Notes: generated from the letters alone by a model not told the origin. A stretch of 44,400 bases of DNA from JAAAPF01 sp046541805 (GCA_046541805.1 JBKHCM010000009.1:1-44400); one strand, 5' to 3'; shown: positions 16,570-26,659, counted from the first letter of the stretch. Made by a program: numbers and translations.

Positions 16570-18006
16570 CTAGACCGGGAATTCGGCCAAGCCGAACTTG
16601 GACGGGGTGGGTTTGGCCGAGGGCGCCGGACGGCGCACGAGCGGCCCGATTGCGACCAGGGTGATGAACAGCAGCGCGATCTCCAGGTGGTAGACGACGC
16701 CGTAGCCGACCGCTGGTCCGGTGAAGGCCGGGCCGAGGACGCCTTGGGCGCCGAGCGTGGTGACGCCGTCGCGGATCGCGCCGCCGAGCGCGATCGCGAC
16801 GCCGGCGGCCGTCGCCTGCACGGCGCCCCAGGCGCCGAGCGCGAGGCCACTCTGTCCCCCCTCCGCCAGGTTCATGGCCGCGGTGAGCGTGCCCACCGCG
16901 AAGAGCCCCCCGCCGCAGCCGATCATCAGCGTACCCACGCGGAAGAGCAGCGGCGAGGTGAGCGCCCCGGCGAAGACGACCGCGGAAAAAGCGAAGATGC
17001 CGACGAGCACGCCGAGGGCGGCGATCCTGAGCGGGTCGTGGCCAAGGGCGAGCCGGCGCGCCGCCAGCACGAAGCCGGCCAGCGAGCCGGCGGCGAAGAT
17101 GGCGGTGAGCGTGGTCGTGCCGGCGACGGAAAGCGCGAGCACCTCGCCGCCATAGGGCTCCAAGAGGATGTCCTGCATGCTGAAGCCCGCGGTGCCGAGG
17201 CCGACCGCGACCAACAGGCGACCGGCGCGGCCGCCCGCCAGGAAGTCGCGCCAGACGCCCTTGAAATCCGGTCGCGGGCGGTCGTGGCGGGTGAGCTCGG
17301 GGCGCCGCGCCTCCTGCTTCCAGAGCGCGATGACGTTCAAGACCAAGGTGACGACCGCCGCGCCTTGGATCACCTGGATGAGCTTGATCTGGCTGAAGTC
17401 GCGCAGGAGCCAGCCGAACAGCATCGCGCTGCCCGCCATGCCGACCAGCAGCATGACGTAGAGCAGCGCCACCACCCGTGGCCGCTTGTCCTCGGCGGCG
17501 AGGTCGGTGGCCAGCGCCAGGCCCGCGGTCTGCGTCGTGTGCAGGCCGGCGCCGACCAAAAGGAAGGCGAGGGCGGCGCCGATCGTGCCCGCCCAGACCG
17601 GCCCGCCGTGCGCGTCGCCGGAGAGGATCAACAGCGCGAAGGGCATGATGGCGAGCCCGCCGAACTGCAGCAGCGTGCCCATCCAGATGTAAGGGACGCG
17701 CTTCCAGCCCAGATGCGAGCGGTGATGATCGGAGCGAAAGCCCACCAGCGCGCGAAACGGCGCGAACAAGAGCGGCAGGCCGACCATCGCGGCCACGAGC
17801 CAAGCCTGCACGCCGAGCTCGACGATCATCAGGCGGTTGAGCGTGCCGCTCAACAGCACCACCGCCATGCCGACGGAGATCTGAAAGAGCGACAGCCGCA
17901 GCAGGCGTGCCAGCGGCAGCTCCGCGCTGGCGGCGTCGGCGAAGGGCATGAAGCGCGGCCCGAGGGTCTTCCAGACGCTCGCGAGGTTGGCGGAGAGATC
18001 GCTCAT
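16570..18006 (-). CDS. lhaA: Light-harvesting complex assembly protein LhaA (PucC family)
   Basis: 478 residues, a 12-helix major-facilitator-like protein. RLSLFQISVGMAVVLLSGTL followed by NRLMIVELGV near the start, and GFRSDHHRSHLGWKRVPYIW in the first cytoplasmic loop, are the PucC/LhaA signatures. LEPYGGEVLALSVAGTTTL marks the second half. LhaA helps assemble the core antenna LH1. It overlaps bchM by 4 bases upstream and precedes puhA, as in other purple bacteria. A paralogue lies at 30288. Confidence 0.95.
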   Translation of the reverse strand: MSDLSANLASVWKTLGPRFMPFADAASAELPLARLLRLSLFQISVGMAVVLLSGTLNRLMIVELGVQAWLVAAMVGLPLLFAPFRALVGFRSDHHRSHLGWKRVPYIWMGTLLQFGGLAIMPFALLILSGDAHGGPVWAGTIGAALAFLLVGAGLHTTQTAGLALATDLAAEDKRPRVVALLYVMLLVGMAGSAMLFGWLLRDFSQIKLIQVIQGAAVVTLVLNVIALWKQEARRPELTRHDRPRPDFKGVWRDFLAGGRAGRLLVAVGLGTAGFSMQDILLEPYGGEVLALSVAGTTTLTAIFAAGSLAGFVLAARRLALGHDPLRIAALGVLVGIFAFSAVVFAGALTSPLLFRVGTLMIGCGGGLFAVGTLTAAMNLAEGGQSGLALGAWGAVQATAAGVAIALGGAIRDGVTTLGAQGVLGPAFTGPAVGYGVVYHLEIALLFITLVAIGPLVRRPAPSAKPTPSKFGLAEFPV

Positions 18007-18704
18007 AGCCGGGAGACCTCGACGGCCTCGGAGGTGTAGAAGCCGCGCTGGATGCGCTTGGTGCGGCCACGGTGCCAGGCGGCGAGCTGTGGATCCATCG
18101 CGATGCGCGCGAAGAGCCGGCGCTCGGGCACCGGCTGGATCGCGGGCGCGCGGTCGCTCTTCGGAAAGAGCCGGCCCACGGCGTGCATGACCGCCAGCAG
18201 CGGCGTGCGCGGGGCAAAGGTGACGACGAGGCTCGTCTCGGTCCGCGCGGCGAGCTCGCCCAGCACCGCGACGACGTCGTCGAGGCCGTAGTGGATGAAG
18301 CTGTCCATGGCCACGACGTGGTCGAAGCGACCCAGCGCCGGATCGGTGAAGTCGCCGGTGCGGAAGTCGACCCGGCCCGGGCCGAGACCCGAAGGCGCCC
18401 GCTCGCGGGCGAGGGCCACCAGATTGGCGGCGACGTCGACGGCGACGACCTCCGCACCCCGCCGCGCCGCCGCGACCGCGAGCGCACCGGTGCCGCAGCC
18501 GGCATCCAGCACGCGCCGGCCGGTGAGGTCGTCGGGCAGCCAGCCCAGGAGCGTCGCGCGCATCTCTTCGCGCCCCGCCCGCACCGTGGCGCGGATGCCG
18601 CTCACCGGGGCGTCGGAGGTCAGCCGCTTCCAGGCCTCGACCGCAGTCCGGTCGAAGTAGTCCTCGAGTTCGCCCCGTCGCTGCTGCCAGGTACCGTTCG
18701 CCAT
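18003..18704 (-). CDS. bchM: Mg-protoporphyrin IX O-methyltransferase
   Basis: 233 residues. The S-adenosylmethionine site is VLDAGCGTGALAVAAARRGA with the acidic residue in VVAVDVAANLV, and DHVVAMDSFIHYGLDDVV is the BchM-specific stretch after motif II. It methylates the propionate of Mg-protoporphyrin IX delivered by the chelatase. ATG 18704 shares one base with the bchL stop (TGATG), so translation is coupled; a longer frame upstream belongs to bchL sequence and is discounted. Confidence 0.95.
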   Translation of the reverse strand: MANGTWQQRRGELEDYFDRTAVEAWKRLTSDAPVSGIRATVRAGREEMRATLLGWLPDDLTGRRVLDAGCGTGALAVAAARRGAEVVAVDVAANLVALARERAPSGLGPGRVDFRTGDFTDPALGRFDHVVAMDSFIHYGLDDVVAVLGELAARTETSLVVTFAPRTPLLAVMHAVGRLFPKSDRAPAIQPVPERRLFARIAMDPQLAAWHRGRTKRIQRGFYTSEAVEVSRL

Positions 18705-19594
18705 CAATCGAAGCCCAGGAGCTCGAAGAGGTCGCGATCCTTCATCGGCGTCGCGAGCTGGGGCTCGCCGCCGTCCCAAAGGGCTTGGGCGAGGCGCATG
18801 TACTCGGCCTGGACGGCAGCGATCTCGTCGCTGCCCTCGATCTCGAACAGCGTCGACTTCTTCAGTCGCGACTTGCGGATGGCGTCGAGATCGGGGAAGT
18901 GCGCGAGCTTGTCGAGGCCCACGACCGCGTTGAAGCGGTCGATCTGGTCGGTGGCGTGGCTGCGGTTGGCGATCACGCCACCGAGCTGGACCTTGTAGTT
19001 CTTCGACTTGGCCTTGATGGCGGCGACGATGCGGTTCATCGCGTAGATCGAATCGAAGTCGTTGGCGGCGACGATCAGCGCCCGCTCGGCGTGCTGCAGC
19101 GGCGCCGCGAAGCCCCCGCAGACGACGTCGCCCAGGACGTCGAAGATGACGACGTCGGTGTCCTCGAGCAGGTGATGCTCCTTCAAGAGCTTGACGGTCT
19201 GGCCGACGACGTAGCCGCCGCAGCCGGTGCCGGCCGGCGGCCCGCCGGCCTCGACGCACATGACGCCGTTGTAGCCCTCGTAGACGAAGTCCTCGGTGCG
19301 CAGCTCCTCGCTGTGGAAGTCGGCCTGCTCCAGCACGTCGATCACCGTCGGCATCAGCTTCTTGGTGAGCGTGAAGGTCGAATCGTGCTTGGGGTCGCAG
19401 CCGATCTGGAGCACGCGCTTGCCCAGTTTCGAGAAGGCGACGGAAAGATTCGACGACGTCGTGCTCTTGCCGATACCCCCCTTGCCGTAGACGGCGAAGA
19501 TCTTGGCACCGCCGGAGATCTTGGCGTCGATCTTGACCTGGACGCTGCCTTCACCGTCCGGCCGTTTCGGCGCGTTGTCGAGTACGATCGTCAC
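18704..19594 (-). CDS. bchL: Dark protochlorophyllide reductase, iron-sulfur ATP-binding subunit
   Basis: 296 residues, related to nitrogenase iron protein NifH. The P-loop is GKGGIGKST at residues 37-45, and the two cysteines that hold the bridging 4Fe-4S cluster lie in GTGCGGY and FDVLGDVVCGGF. BchL passes electrons to the BchN-BchB complex with ATP hydrolysis, without light but with sensitivity to oxygen. The GTG start at 19594 overlaps the bchH stop (GTGA). The gene order bchH-bchL-bchM is canonical. Confidence 0.97.
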   Translation of the reverse strand: MTIVLDNAPKRPDGEGSVQVKIDAKISGGAKIFAVYGKGGIGKSTTSSNLSVAFSKLGKRVLQIGCDPKHDSTFTLTKKLMPTVIDVLEQADFHSEELRTEDFVYEGYNGVMCVEAGGPPAGTGCGGYVVGQTVKLLKEHHLLEDTDVVIFDVLGDVVCGGFAAPLQHAERALIVAANDFDSIYAMNRIVAAIKAKSKNYKVQLGGVIANRSHATDQIDRFNAVVGLDKLAHFPDLDAIRKSRLKKSTLFEIEGSDEIAAVQAEYMRLAQALWDGGEPQLATPMKDRDLFELLGFD

Positions 19595-22500
19595 GCTGCC
19601 ACCTCCTCAGCGATGCCTTCCAGTCGGTCCTCGAGCTCCTCGCCGGCCTCGCGCAGGGCGTCGAGGGTCTCGGCGTCGGGCGACCAGTAGTTGCGTTCGT
19701 GGGCCTCCAGGAGGCGATTTGCGACCCGGGCCGACGCCTTCGGGTTGAGGGCGGTCAGGCGCTCGCGCATGGCGAGGTCGAGCACGTAGGTGCGGGTGAG
19801 CTGCTGGTAGACCCAGGGCGAGACCGCGCCGGTCGTCGCCGACCAGCCCATGGTGTTGGTCACCGCCGCCTCGATCTGGCGCACGCCCTCGTAGCCGTGC
19901 TCCAGCATCCCCTCGTACCATTTGGGATTGAGCATGCGGGTGCGGGTCTCGAGCGACACTTGCTCGCCGAGGGTGCGGACCTTGCCTTCGCCGCGGGTCT
20001 GATCGCCGATATAGACGGGTACGCCGTCGCCGCGGGCGCGCCGCACCGCCCGGCCGATGCCGCCGAGCGTGTCGAAGTAATGGTCGATCGTGGTGACCCC
20101 CAGCTCGACCGATTCGAGGTTCTGGTAGGCCAGCTGGACGTCGGCCAGCACCGCCTGCAGGAGCTCCGGCTGACGCTCGGGTTGGCCGGAGCGACCGTAG
20201 GCGAAACACTTGCGCTGGGTGTAGGTCTCGGCGAGCTCGTCCTCGTCCTGCCAGCAGCCGCTGTCGATCAGGTGGTTGACGTTGGAGCCGTAGGCGCCGT
20301 CGGCGTTCGAGAACACCCGCAGCGCCGCGGTCTCGAGATCGCCGCCGTGCTTCGCTTGATACGCGAGGGCGTGCTTTTTGACGAAGTTCTGCTCAATCGG
20401 CTCGTCGGCGCTGGCCGCGAGCCACGCCGCCTGCGCCAACAGGCGCGTCTGTAGGGGCAAGAGGTCGCGGAAGATGCCCGAGAGCGTCATCACGCAGTCG
20501 ATGCGCGGGCGGCCCAGCTCCGCGAGTGGGATCAGCTCGGCCCCGGCGAGGCGGCCGTAGCTGTCGAAATGCGGCACCGCCCCGAGCAGCGCCAGCGCCT
20601 GGGCGATCGGGCCGCCCTCGCTCTTCAGGTTGTCGGTACCCCAGAGCACCATCGCCACCGATTCCGGCAGCGGCTCGCCCTCCTCGGCGTGGCGGTCCAA
20701 CAGCCGCTGGGCCTGCTTGGCGCCCTCCTGGACGGCGAAGGCGCTGGGGATCCGGAAGGGATCGAAGCCGTGCAGGTTGCGGCCCGTCGGCAGGATCGCC
20801 GGTGTGCGCAGCAGATCGCCGCCGGGCACCGGGCGCACGAAACCGCCGTCGAGGGCGTGGACCAGCCCGGGCAGCTCGTGGTCCTCGGCGAGCAGTTGCC
20901 CGGTGGTGGCGAGCTCGCGGAAAAGCGCCAGCCGCTCGGCGTCGGCGCCGGGCCCTGCGACGCTCTCGGGCGCGCCGCCGGCGACCAGCTTCTTGACGAG
21001 CTCGTGCTCGACGTGCGTACCGCGGCTGGACTCGGCGAAGGCCTCCAAGAGCTCGCAGCGCTCCTCCTCCGACGGGGTCTCGCCGACGATGTGCAGGCCG
21101 TGCGGGATGAGGGTGTATTCGAGCTCGAGGACGGCCTCGGCGAGCCGGCGGATCTTGATGTCCAGATCGTCCTGCCAGGCCGGCTCGGCCTCGGCGAGAT
21201 CGAGCGCGGCGGCCTGCGCTTGGATCAGCTCGGCGAGTTCGGCGCGCTCGCGACCCGCTTCCGGCGGCGCCGAGCGCCAGCGGTCGAGCGAGGACTTGAG
21301 CTCGATCAGCCCCTTGTAGAGCCCGGCATGGGCCACCGGCGGGGTCAGATAGCTCACCAGGGTCGCCGCCGAGCGCCGCTTGGCGAGGGTGCCCTCCGAC
21401 GGATTGTTGGCGGCGTAGAGGTAGATGTTGGGCAGGTCGCCGATCAGCCGGTCGGGCCAGCACGCGCCGGTGAGCCCCACCTGCTTGCCCGGCATGAACT
21501 CGAGCGCGCCGTGCATGCCGAAGTGGAGGACGGCGTGGGCGCCGAAGTCCTCGCGCAGATAGCGATAGAAGGCGGAGAAGGCGTGGGTCGGCGCGAAGCC
21601 CTTCTCGAACAGAAGGCGCATCGGGTCGCCCTCGTAGCCGAAGGCCGGCTGCACGCCGACGAAGACGTTGCCGAACTGCGCGCCGAGCACGAAGAGCGCC
21701 GCCCCGTCGGTCTGGTGCTTGCCCGGGGCCGGGCCCCACTGCGCCTCGATCTCGGCCAGATGCCGCTCGCGGCGGACGTGGTCGTCGACCGGCACCCGGG
21801 CGTGGACGTTGGCGTCCGCGCCGAACTGCGCGGCGTTGCCCTCGAGGAGGCGCGTGCGCAGCGCGTCGACGTCGCTCGGCACCTCGACGGTCCAGCCCTC
21901 GGCGGCGAGCTTTTCGAGGGTGTGCTGCAGCGAGGCGAAGACCGAGAGATAGGCGGCGGTGCCGGTGGCACCGGCGTTGGGCGGGAAGTTGAAGAGGGTG
22001 ATCGCGAGCTTGCGCTCGGCGCGCGGGGTGCGGCGCAGCGCCACCAGCTTGTCGACGCGCGCGGCGAGCGCCTCGATCCGCTCGGGATGCGGCACCATCG
22101 CCCGCGCCGCGGCACTCGGGTCGGTGCCCGAGCGGCCGCCGTAGACGACGGGGCCGGTGGCGCCGTCGAGCTCGGGGATCGCCACCATCATCGTGGCCTC
22201 GACGGGCAACAGGCCGCGGTCCGAGGCCTGCCACTGCTCGAGGGTCTGGAACTCGACCGCTTGGCCCGTGAGGTAGGGCACGTCGAGCTCGGCCATCAGA
22301 TCGGCCGCGGCCTCGGCGTCGTTGAAGGCGGGCCCACCGACGAGCGAGAAGCCGGTGAGGGAGACGACGGCGTCGACCAGCGTGCGGCCGCGCTCGCGGA
22401 AAAAGGCCTCGACCGCCGGGCGCGCGTCGAGGCCGGCCGCGAAGGCCGGAATGACCCGAAGACCCTTGCGCTCGAGGCTCTCGATCACGCCGTCGTAGTG

Positions 22501-23295
22501 GTCGGTGTCGCCGGCGAGGACGTAGGAGCGCATCACCAACAGGCCGACGGTGCCGCGCACCGCGCCCTCGGGCACGGGCAAGAGGCGGGGGTCGTCGCCG
22601 ATCCGGCCCTCCAGGCGGGGATGGTAGATCCCGGTCTCGGGATACTCCGCCGGCGGCTTCGGCTTCAGGGTCGCGCGCAGGTGCTGGCGGTCGCCCGCGG
22701 CGTAGCGGTCGACCAGCAGGCGCACCATGTTGGCGAGGTTGGCGTCGGAGCCGGCGAGCCAGTACTGCAACGTCAAGAAATAGGCGCGGACGTCCTGGGC
22801 GGTGCCGGGGATGAAGCGCAGGAGCTTGGGCAGCCGCTTCAGCATCGCGAGCTGCTGCTGGCCACCGCTCTTGTTCGTCGACTTCGAGCCCTTGAGGCGC
22901 TTGAGCATGGCCAAGGCGCCCTTGGCCTCGCCGCTCATGTCGAAGCGGCCCATGCGGGTGAGCTTGATGACCTCGCCCGCCGACATGCAGGCCACCAGCG
23001 CGTCGCAGTCGTCGCGCCGCGCCTGCAGCTCCGGCAGCACCGCCTGGATGTGGTCCTCCATGAACAGCATGGTGGCCAGCACGATGTCGCCGGTGGCGAT
23101 GTCGGCTTTGCAGCGCTCGAGCGCTTCGGGGTTGTCGGCCCACTCGGCGGCGACGTGCAGCTTGAGCTCGAGACCCGGCAGGTCCTTGGCGAGTGCCCGC
23201 CGCGCGCGCTCCACCGCCCCCGCCAAGTGGCTATCGAGGGTGACGATGACGAACCGGACGGGCGTCGCGTCAGCGGCCGAAATGGGCTTTGGCAT
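19591..23295 (-). CDS. bchH: Magnesium chelatase subunit H
   Basis: 1234 residues, full length. The porphyrin-binding subunit that inserts Mg into protoporphyrin IX together with BchI and BchD, which are not in the window. Recognisable CobN/BchH blocks include AVLHFGMHGALEFMPGKQVG, WPDRLIGDLPNIYLYAANNP and MRLLFEKGFAPTHAFSAFYR. ATG 23295 (MPKPISAADA) is the first good start and lies within the last 26 bases of bchB; the frame stays open further but that region is bchB coding sequence. No frameshift is seen over 3.7 kb. Confidence 0.97.
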   Translation of the reverse strand: MPKPISAADATPVRFVIVTLDSHLAGAVERARRALAKDLPGLELKLHVAAEWADNPEALERCKADIATGDIVLATMLFMEDHIQAVLPELQARRDDCDALVACMSAGEVIKLTRMGRFDMSGEAKGALAMLKRLKGSKSTNKSGGQQQLAMLKRLPKLLRFIPGTAQDVRAYFLTLQYWLAGSDANLANMVRLLVDRYAAGDRQHLRATLKPKPPAEYPETGIYHPRLEGRIGDDPRLLPVPEGAVRGTVGLLVMRSYVLAGDTDHYDGVIESLERKGLRVIPAFAAGLDARPAVEAFFRERGRTLVDAVVSLTGFSLVGGPAFNDAEAAADLMAELDVPYLTGQAVEFQTLEQWQASDRGLLPVEATMMVAIPELDGATGPVVYGGRSGTDPSAAARAMVPHPERIEALAARVDKLVALRRTPRAERKLAITLFNFPPNAGATGTAAYLSVFASLQHTLEKLAAEGWTVEVPSDVDALRTRLLEGNAAQFGADANVHARVPVDDHVRRERHLAEIEAQWGPAPGKHQTDGAALFVLGAQFGNVFVGVQPAFGYEGDPMRLLFEKGFAPTHAFSAFYRYLREDFGAHAVLHFGMHGALEFMPGKQVGLTGACWPDRLIGDLPNIYLYAANNPSEGTLAKRRSAATLVSYLTPPVAHAGLYKGLIELKSSLDRWRSAPPEAGRERAELAELIQAQAAALDLAEAEPAWQDDLDIKIRRLAEAVLELEYTLIPHGLHIVGETPSEEERCELLEAFAESSRGTHVEHELVKKLVAGGAPESVAGPGADAERLALFRELATTGQLLAEDHELPGLVHALDGGFVRPVPGGDLLRTPAILPTGRNLHGFDPFRIPSAFAVQEGAKQAQRLLDRHAEEGEPLPESVAMVLWGTDNLKSEGGPIAQALALLGAVPHFDSYGRLAGAELIPLAELGRPRIDCVMTLSGIFRDLLPLQTRLLAQAAWLAASADEPIEQNFVKKHALAYQAKHGGDLETAALRVFSNADGAYGSNVNHLIDSGCWQDEDELAETYTQRKCFAYGRSGQPERQPELLQAVLADVQLAYQNLESVELGVTTIDHYFDTLGGIGRAVRRARGDGVPVYIGDQTRGEGKVRTLGEQVSLETRTRMLNPKWYEGMLEHGYEGVRQIEAAVTNTMGWSATTGAVSPWVYQQLTRTYVLDLAMRERLTALNPKASARVANRLLEAHERNYWSPDAETLDALREAGEELEDRLEGIAEEVAA

Positions 23296-24829
23296 CGTAC
23301 AAGGTCTCGACGGTGATGGTGGCGAAGCCGCGTTCGGCAGCGAAACGCTCGGCGTTGCGGCGGGCCTTCGGACGGACGAAGAACGGGATCTTTTTGAGCT
23401 CCTTTTCGGCGTCGGCGGACCAGACCGGCTCGCCCGCGGCCGTTTCCAGCGCGGCGACGGTCTGCGCGGGGGGCTCGCTCGCGGCGGCGGCGCGGCTTTT
23501 GGTCTTGGCAAGATGCGAGGCGCCGGCGTCGTCGTGGAACTCGAAGTCCTCGCGGAACATCGTGAGGAGATGCTCCTCCAAGCCCATCATCAGCGGATGA
23601 ACCCAGGTGTCGAAGAGGACGTTGGCGCCCTCGAAGCCCATCTGCGGGGCGTAGCGGGCGGGGAAGTCCTGGACGTGGACCGGTGCCGAGATGACGGCGC
23701 AGGGAACGCCCAGCCGCTTGGCGATGTGGCGCTCCATCTGCGTGCCGAGGACGAGCTCCGGCTGCAGCTCGGCGATCTGCTCCTCGACGTCGAGGTAGTC
23801 GTCGGTGACCAGGGCCTCGAGCCCCATCTCCGCGGCGGCGCTGCGGACCTCGCGGGCGTATTCGCGCGAGTAGGTGCCGAGCCCGACGACCTCGAACGCG
23901 AACTCGTCGCGCGCCACCCTGGCGGCGGCGACGGCGTGGGTGGCGTCGGCGAAGATGTAGACGCGCTTGCCGGTGAGGTAGGTCGAATCGACCGACCGCG
24001 AGTACCAGGGCAGGCGGCCCGAACCCGTCTCCAGCGCGGGCGCCGGGTCGACGCCGGCGAGCTCGGCGACCTCGGCGATGAAGGCCTTGGTCGCGCCGAC
24101 GCCGATCGGCACCACCGTCGTCGCCTTCTGGCCGTAGCGGCGCTCGAGCCAGCGCGCGGCGGTGCCGGCGATCTCGGGGTAGAGCACGACGTTGACGTCG
24201 GCCTCGGGGATGCGGGCGAGATCGGCGGGGCGCGCGCCCAAGGGCGCGACGACGTTCACCTGCACGCCCAGCTGCTGCAACAGCCGCTCGATCTCGCGGA
24301 CGTCGTCGCGATGGCGAAAGCCGAGCGCCGTCGGGCCCAGGAGATTGCAGCGGGGCACGCCGTCGCGCGGCTTGGCGACCGCCGCGGGCGCCGGCGCGAA
24401 GGCGCGCACCAGCTGGTAGAAGGTCTCGGCCGCGCCCCAGTTCTCCTTGCGCTGGTAGGCCGGCAGCTCCAGCGGCACCACCGGCACCGGCAGGTCGAGG
24501 GCGTGGGCGAGGCCGCCCGGGTCGTCCTGGATCAGCTCGGCGGTGCAGGAGGCGCCCACCAGGAGGGCCTCGGGCTTGAAGCGTTCGAACGCCTCCTTCG
24601 CCGCGCCCTTGAAGAGCTCGGCGGTGTCGGCGCCCAGATCGCGCGCCTGAAAGGTGGTGTAGGTGACCGGCGGCCGCGCGTCGCGCCGCTCGATCATCGT
24701 GAACAGGAGATCGGCGTAGGTGTCGCCCTGCGGCGCGTGCAACACGTAGTGCACGCCGGTCATCGCCGTGGCGATGCGCATGGCACCCACATGCGGCGGC
24801 CCCTCGTAGGTCCACACCGTCAGCTGCAT
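23270..24829 (-). CDS. bchB: Dark protochlorophyllide reductase subunit B
   Basis: 519 residues. Asp36 (HAPQGD), which replaces a cysteine as ligand of the BchN-BchB 4Fe-4S cluster in this enzyme, is present at exactly that residue. ALLVGASCTAELIQDDPGGL and LGVPCAVISAPVHVQDFPAR are further family marks. With BchN it forms the catalytic heterotetramer that reduces the D ring of protochlorophyllide. The linker before the C-terminal domain is rich in alanine (RAAAASEPPAQTVAAL) and poorly conserved. It starts 4 bases after the bchN stop. Confidence 0.96.
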   Translation of the reverse strand: MQLTVWTYEGPPHVGAMRIATAMTGVHYVLHAPQGDTYADLLFTMIERRDARPPVTYTTFQARDLGADTAELFKGAAKEAFERFKPEALLVGASCTAELIQDDPGGLAHALDLPVPVVPLELPAYQRKENWGAAETFYQLVRAFAPAPAAVAKPRDGVPRCNLLGPTALGFRHRDDVREIERLLQQLGVQVNVVAPLGARPADLARIPEADVNVVLYPEIAGTAARWLERRYGQKATTVVPIGVGATKAFIAEVAELAGVDPAPALETGSGRLPWYSRSVDSTYLTGKRVYIFADATHAVAAARVARDEFAFEVVGLGTYSREYAREVRSAAAEMGLEALVTDDYLDVEEQIAELQPELVLGTQMERHIAKRLGVPCAVISAPVHVQDFPARYAPQMGFEGANVLFDTWVHPLMMGLEEHLLTMFREDFEFHDDAGASHLAKTKSRAAAASEPPAQTVAALETAAGEPVWSADAEKELKKIPFFVRPKARRNAERFAAERGFATITVETLYDAKAHFGR

Positions 24830-24833
24830 GGCC

Positions 24834-26120
24834 TCACACCTTCAGCCGCGCGCGGCGCCGCAGCGGCCGGGCGAAGAGTTCCGCCAGATCCCCCGCTTGC
24901 TCGAAACCCTGCAGCGGCGTGAACAACAATTCGATCGACCACTTCGTCGCGACCCCCTCGGCCTCCAGCGGATTGGCCAGCCCGAGCCCGCAGACGACGA
25001 GATCCGGGCGCGCCGCGCGGCAGCGATCGAGCTGACGGTCGACGTGCTGGCCTTCGACGAGCGCGGTGCCGGCGGGCAGGAGCGCGAGCTCCGGCGCCAG
25101 GTGCGCCCGGTGCAGATAGGGCGTGGCGACCTCGAGGAGCTCCACGCCCAGTTCGCGGGCGAGAAACCGCGCCAGCGGCACCTCGAGCTGCGAATCGGGG
25201 AAGAAGAAGACGCGCTTGCCGGCGAGCTCGCCGCGGTAGTGCGCGAGCGCCGTCGCGGCCCGGGCGCGCGCGCTTTCGGTGACCGCCGCCACCCGCTCGG
25301 CCGGCACGTCGAAGGCGGCCGCGGCGGCCTCGAGCCAGCCCGTCGTGCCCTCGATGCCGAGCGGGAACGGCGCCGCCACGCGCTGCGCCCCGCGCTTTTC
25401 GAGGGCGCGGGCGGTGTCGGCCAGGAACGGCTGCGCCAGGATGAAGCGGGTGTCGGCGCCGACGGCGGGCAGGGCGTCGGCGCGCCGCGGCGGCAGCACG
25501 TCCACCGGGCCGATGCCGACCGCCTCGAGGGTGCGGGTGAGCTGGTCCTCGACGACGTCGGCGAGCGCGCCGACCACCAACAGCCGCGGCGTGGCGTCGG
25601 TCGCCGCCGGCATCTCCGGCACCAGCGCCGCGAGGCAGCGGTCCTCGCCCTGGGTGAAGGTCGTCTCGATGCCGCTGCCCGAGTAGTTCAGCACCCGCAC
25701 GTCGGGGAGGTGACGCGCCGACAGCCGCTCGGCGGCGCGGGAAAGGTCGAGCTTGATGACCTCGGACGGGCAGGAGCCGACGAGGAACAGGAGCTTGATG
25801 TCGGGACGGCGCGCCAGCAGGCGGTCGACGATGCGGTCGAGCTCGTCGTTCATGTCCGCCATGCCGGCGAGGTCGCGCTCCTCCATGATCGCGGTGGCGA
25901 AGCGCGGCTCGGCGAAGATCATGACGCCGGCCGCCGACTGCATCAGATGCGCGCAGGTGCGCGAACCGACGATGAGGAAGAAGGCGTCTTGGATCTTGCG
26001 GTGCAGCCAGATGATGCCGGTGAGCCCGCAGAACACCTCGCGCTGGCCGCGCTCGACGCGGACCTCGGGGGCATCGCAGGTGGCCAAATCGCGGCTCTTG
26101 CGCAGCGCCACGCCGGTCAT
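24834..26120 (-). CDS. bchN: Dark protochlorophyllide reductase subunit N
   Basis: 428 residues. The three cluster cysteines are Cys31 (REVFCGLTG), Cys56 (GSRTCAHLM) and Cys117 (LVGSCPSEVIKLDL), spaced as in characterised BchN. ATG 26120 (MTGVALRK) overlaps the bchF stop as ATGA; the frame runs upstream into bchF sequence, which is ignored. It partners BchB, and together they resemble nitrogenase NifDK. Confidence 0.96.
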   Translation of the reverse strand: MTGVALRKSRDLATCDAPEVRVERGQREVFCGLTGIIWLHRKIQDAFFLIVGSRTCAHLMQSAAGVMIFAEPRFATAIMEERDLAGMADMNDELDRIVDRLLARRPDIKLLFLVGSCPSEVIKLDLSRAAERLSARHLPDVRVLNYSGSGIETTFTQGEDRCLAALVPEMPAATDATPRLLVVGALADVVEDQLTRTLEAVGIGPVDVLPPRRADALPAVGADTRFILAQPFLADTARALEKRGAQRVAAPFPLGIEGTTGWLEAAAAAFDVPAERVAAVTESARARAATALAHYRGELAGKRVFFFPDSQLEVPLARFLARELGVELLEVATPYLHRAHLAPELALLPAGTALVEGQHVDRQLDRCRAARPDLVVCGLGLANPLEAEGVATKWSIELLFTPLQGFEQAGDLAELFARPLRRRARLKV

Positions 26121-26626
26121 GCCCGCACCCCCGCGGCCGGCCGCGCCGGTTCGCTCGCGAGCCGCGCCGCGCGCAGCTTCAAGACGAACTGCAGGGCGTT
26201 GACGACGTAGGCCGCATAGGCCGCGAGCGCCAACACCATCAAGGCCGTCGGTGTCCAGCCGCCGGCCCACAGCGCCGCCAAGTAGGCCGTGTGCAGCGCC
26301 AGCACCAGCATCGAGAAGACGTCCTCCCAGAAGAACGTCCGCGCGAAGAGCCAGCGCCCGAAGACGACCTTCTCCCAGATCGAGCCGGTGACCATGATCG
26401 CGTAGAGGACCAGGGTCTTCACCACGATCGACGCCGTCGCGACGCCGTAGCCCTCACCCGTCGCGAGGTAGCGCACGACCAGCGCCAAGCTCAGCAAAAA
26501 GACGAGGAACTGCACCGGCGCGAGCACGCCCTGCACGATCGTCCAAGGCGACTGGTCGCGCCTCGCGCGTTCTTCGGCGGTATAAAGCGGTTGACGGGCG
26601 GTCGGCTCGGTTGTCGGCAACGGCAT
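26117..26626 (-). CDS. bchF: 3-vinyl bacteriochlorophyllide hydratase
   Basis: 169 residues with about four membrane helices. LYTAEERARRDQSPWTIVQG at the N-terminus and ITGSIWEKVVFGRWLFA-like text (here VTGSIWEKVVFGRWLFARTF) are BchF marks. It hydrates the 3-vinyl group on the way to bacteriochlorophyllide a. ATG 26626 is preferred over an upstream codon near 26707 because GGGGAGG lies just before it and similarity starts there. It is the first gene of the leftward arm, so the 26627-26720 region carries its promoter. Confidence 0.93.
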   Translation of the reverse strand: MPLPTTEPTARQPLYTAEERARRDQSPWTIVQGVLAPVQFLVFLLSLALVVRYLATGEGYGVATASIVVKTLVLYAIMVTGSIWEKVVFGRWLFARTFFWEDVFSMLVLALHTAYLAALWAGGWTPTALMVLALAAYAAYVVNALQFVLKLRAARLASEPARPAAGVRA

Positions 26627-26659
26627 CGCGCCTCCCCACGCGAGCTTGGTGAGAGAGAA

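Noticed and set aside
20569..23316. A 915-codon open frame on the plus strand opposite bchH
   Set aside because: It is a shadow of bchH; no domain, start site or conserved motif, and low-complexity composition.
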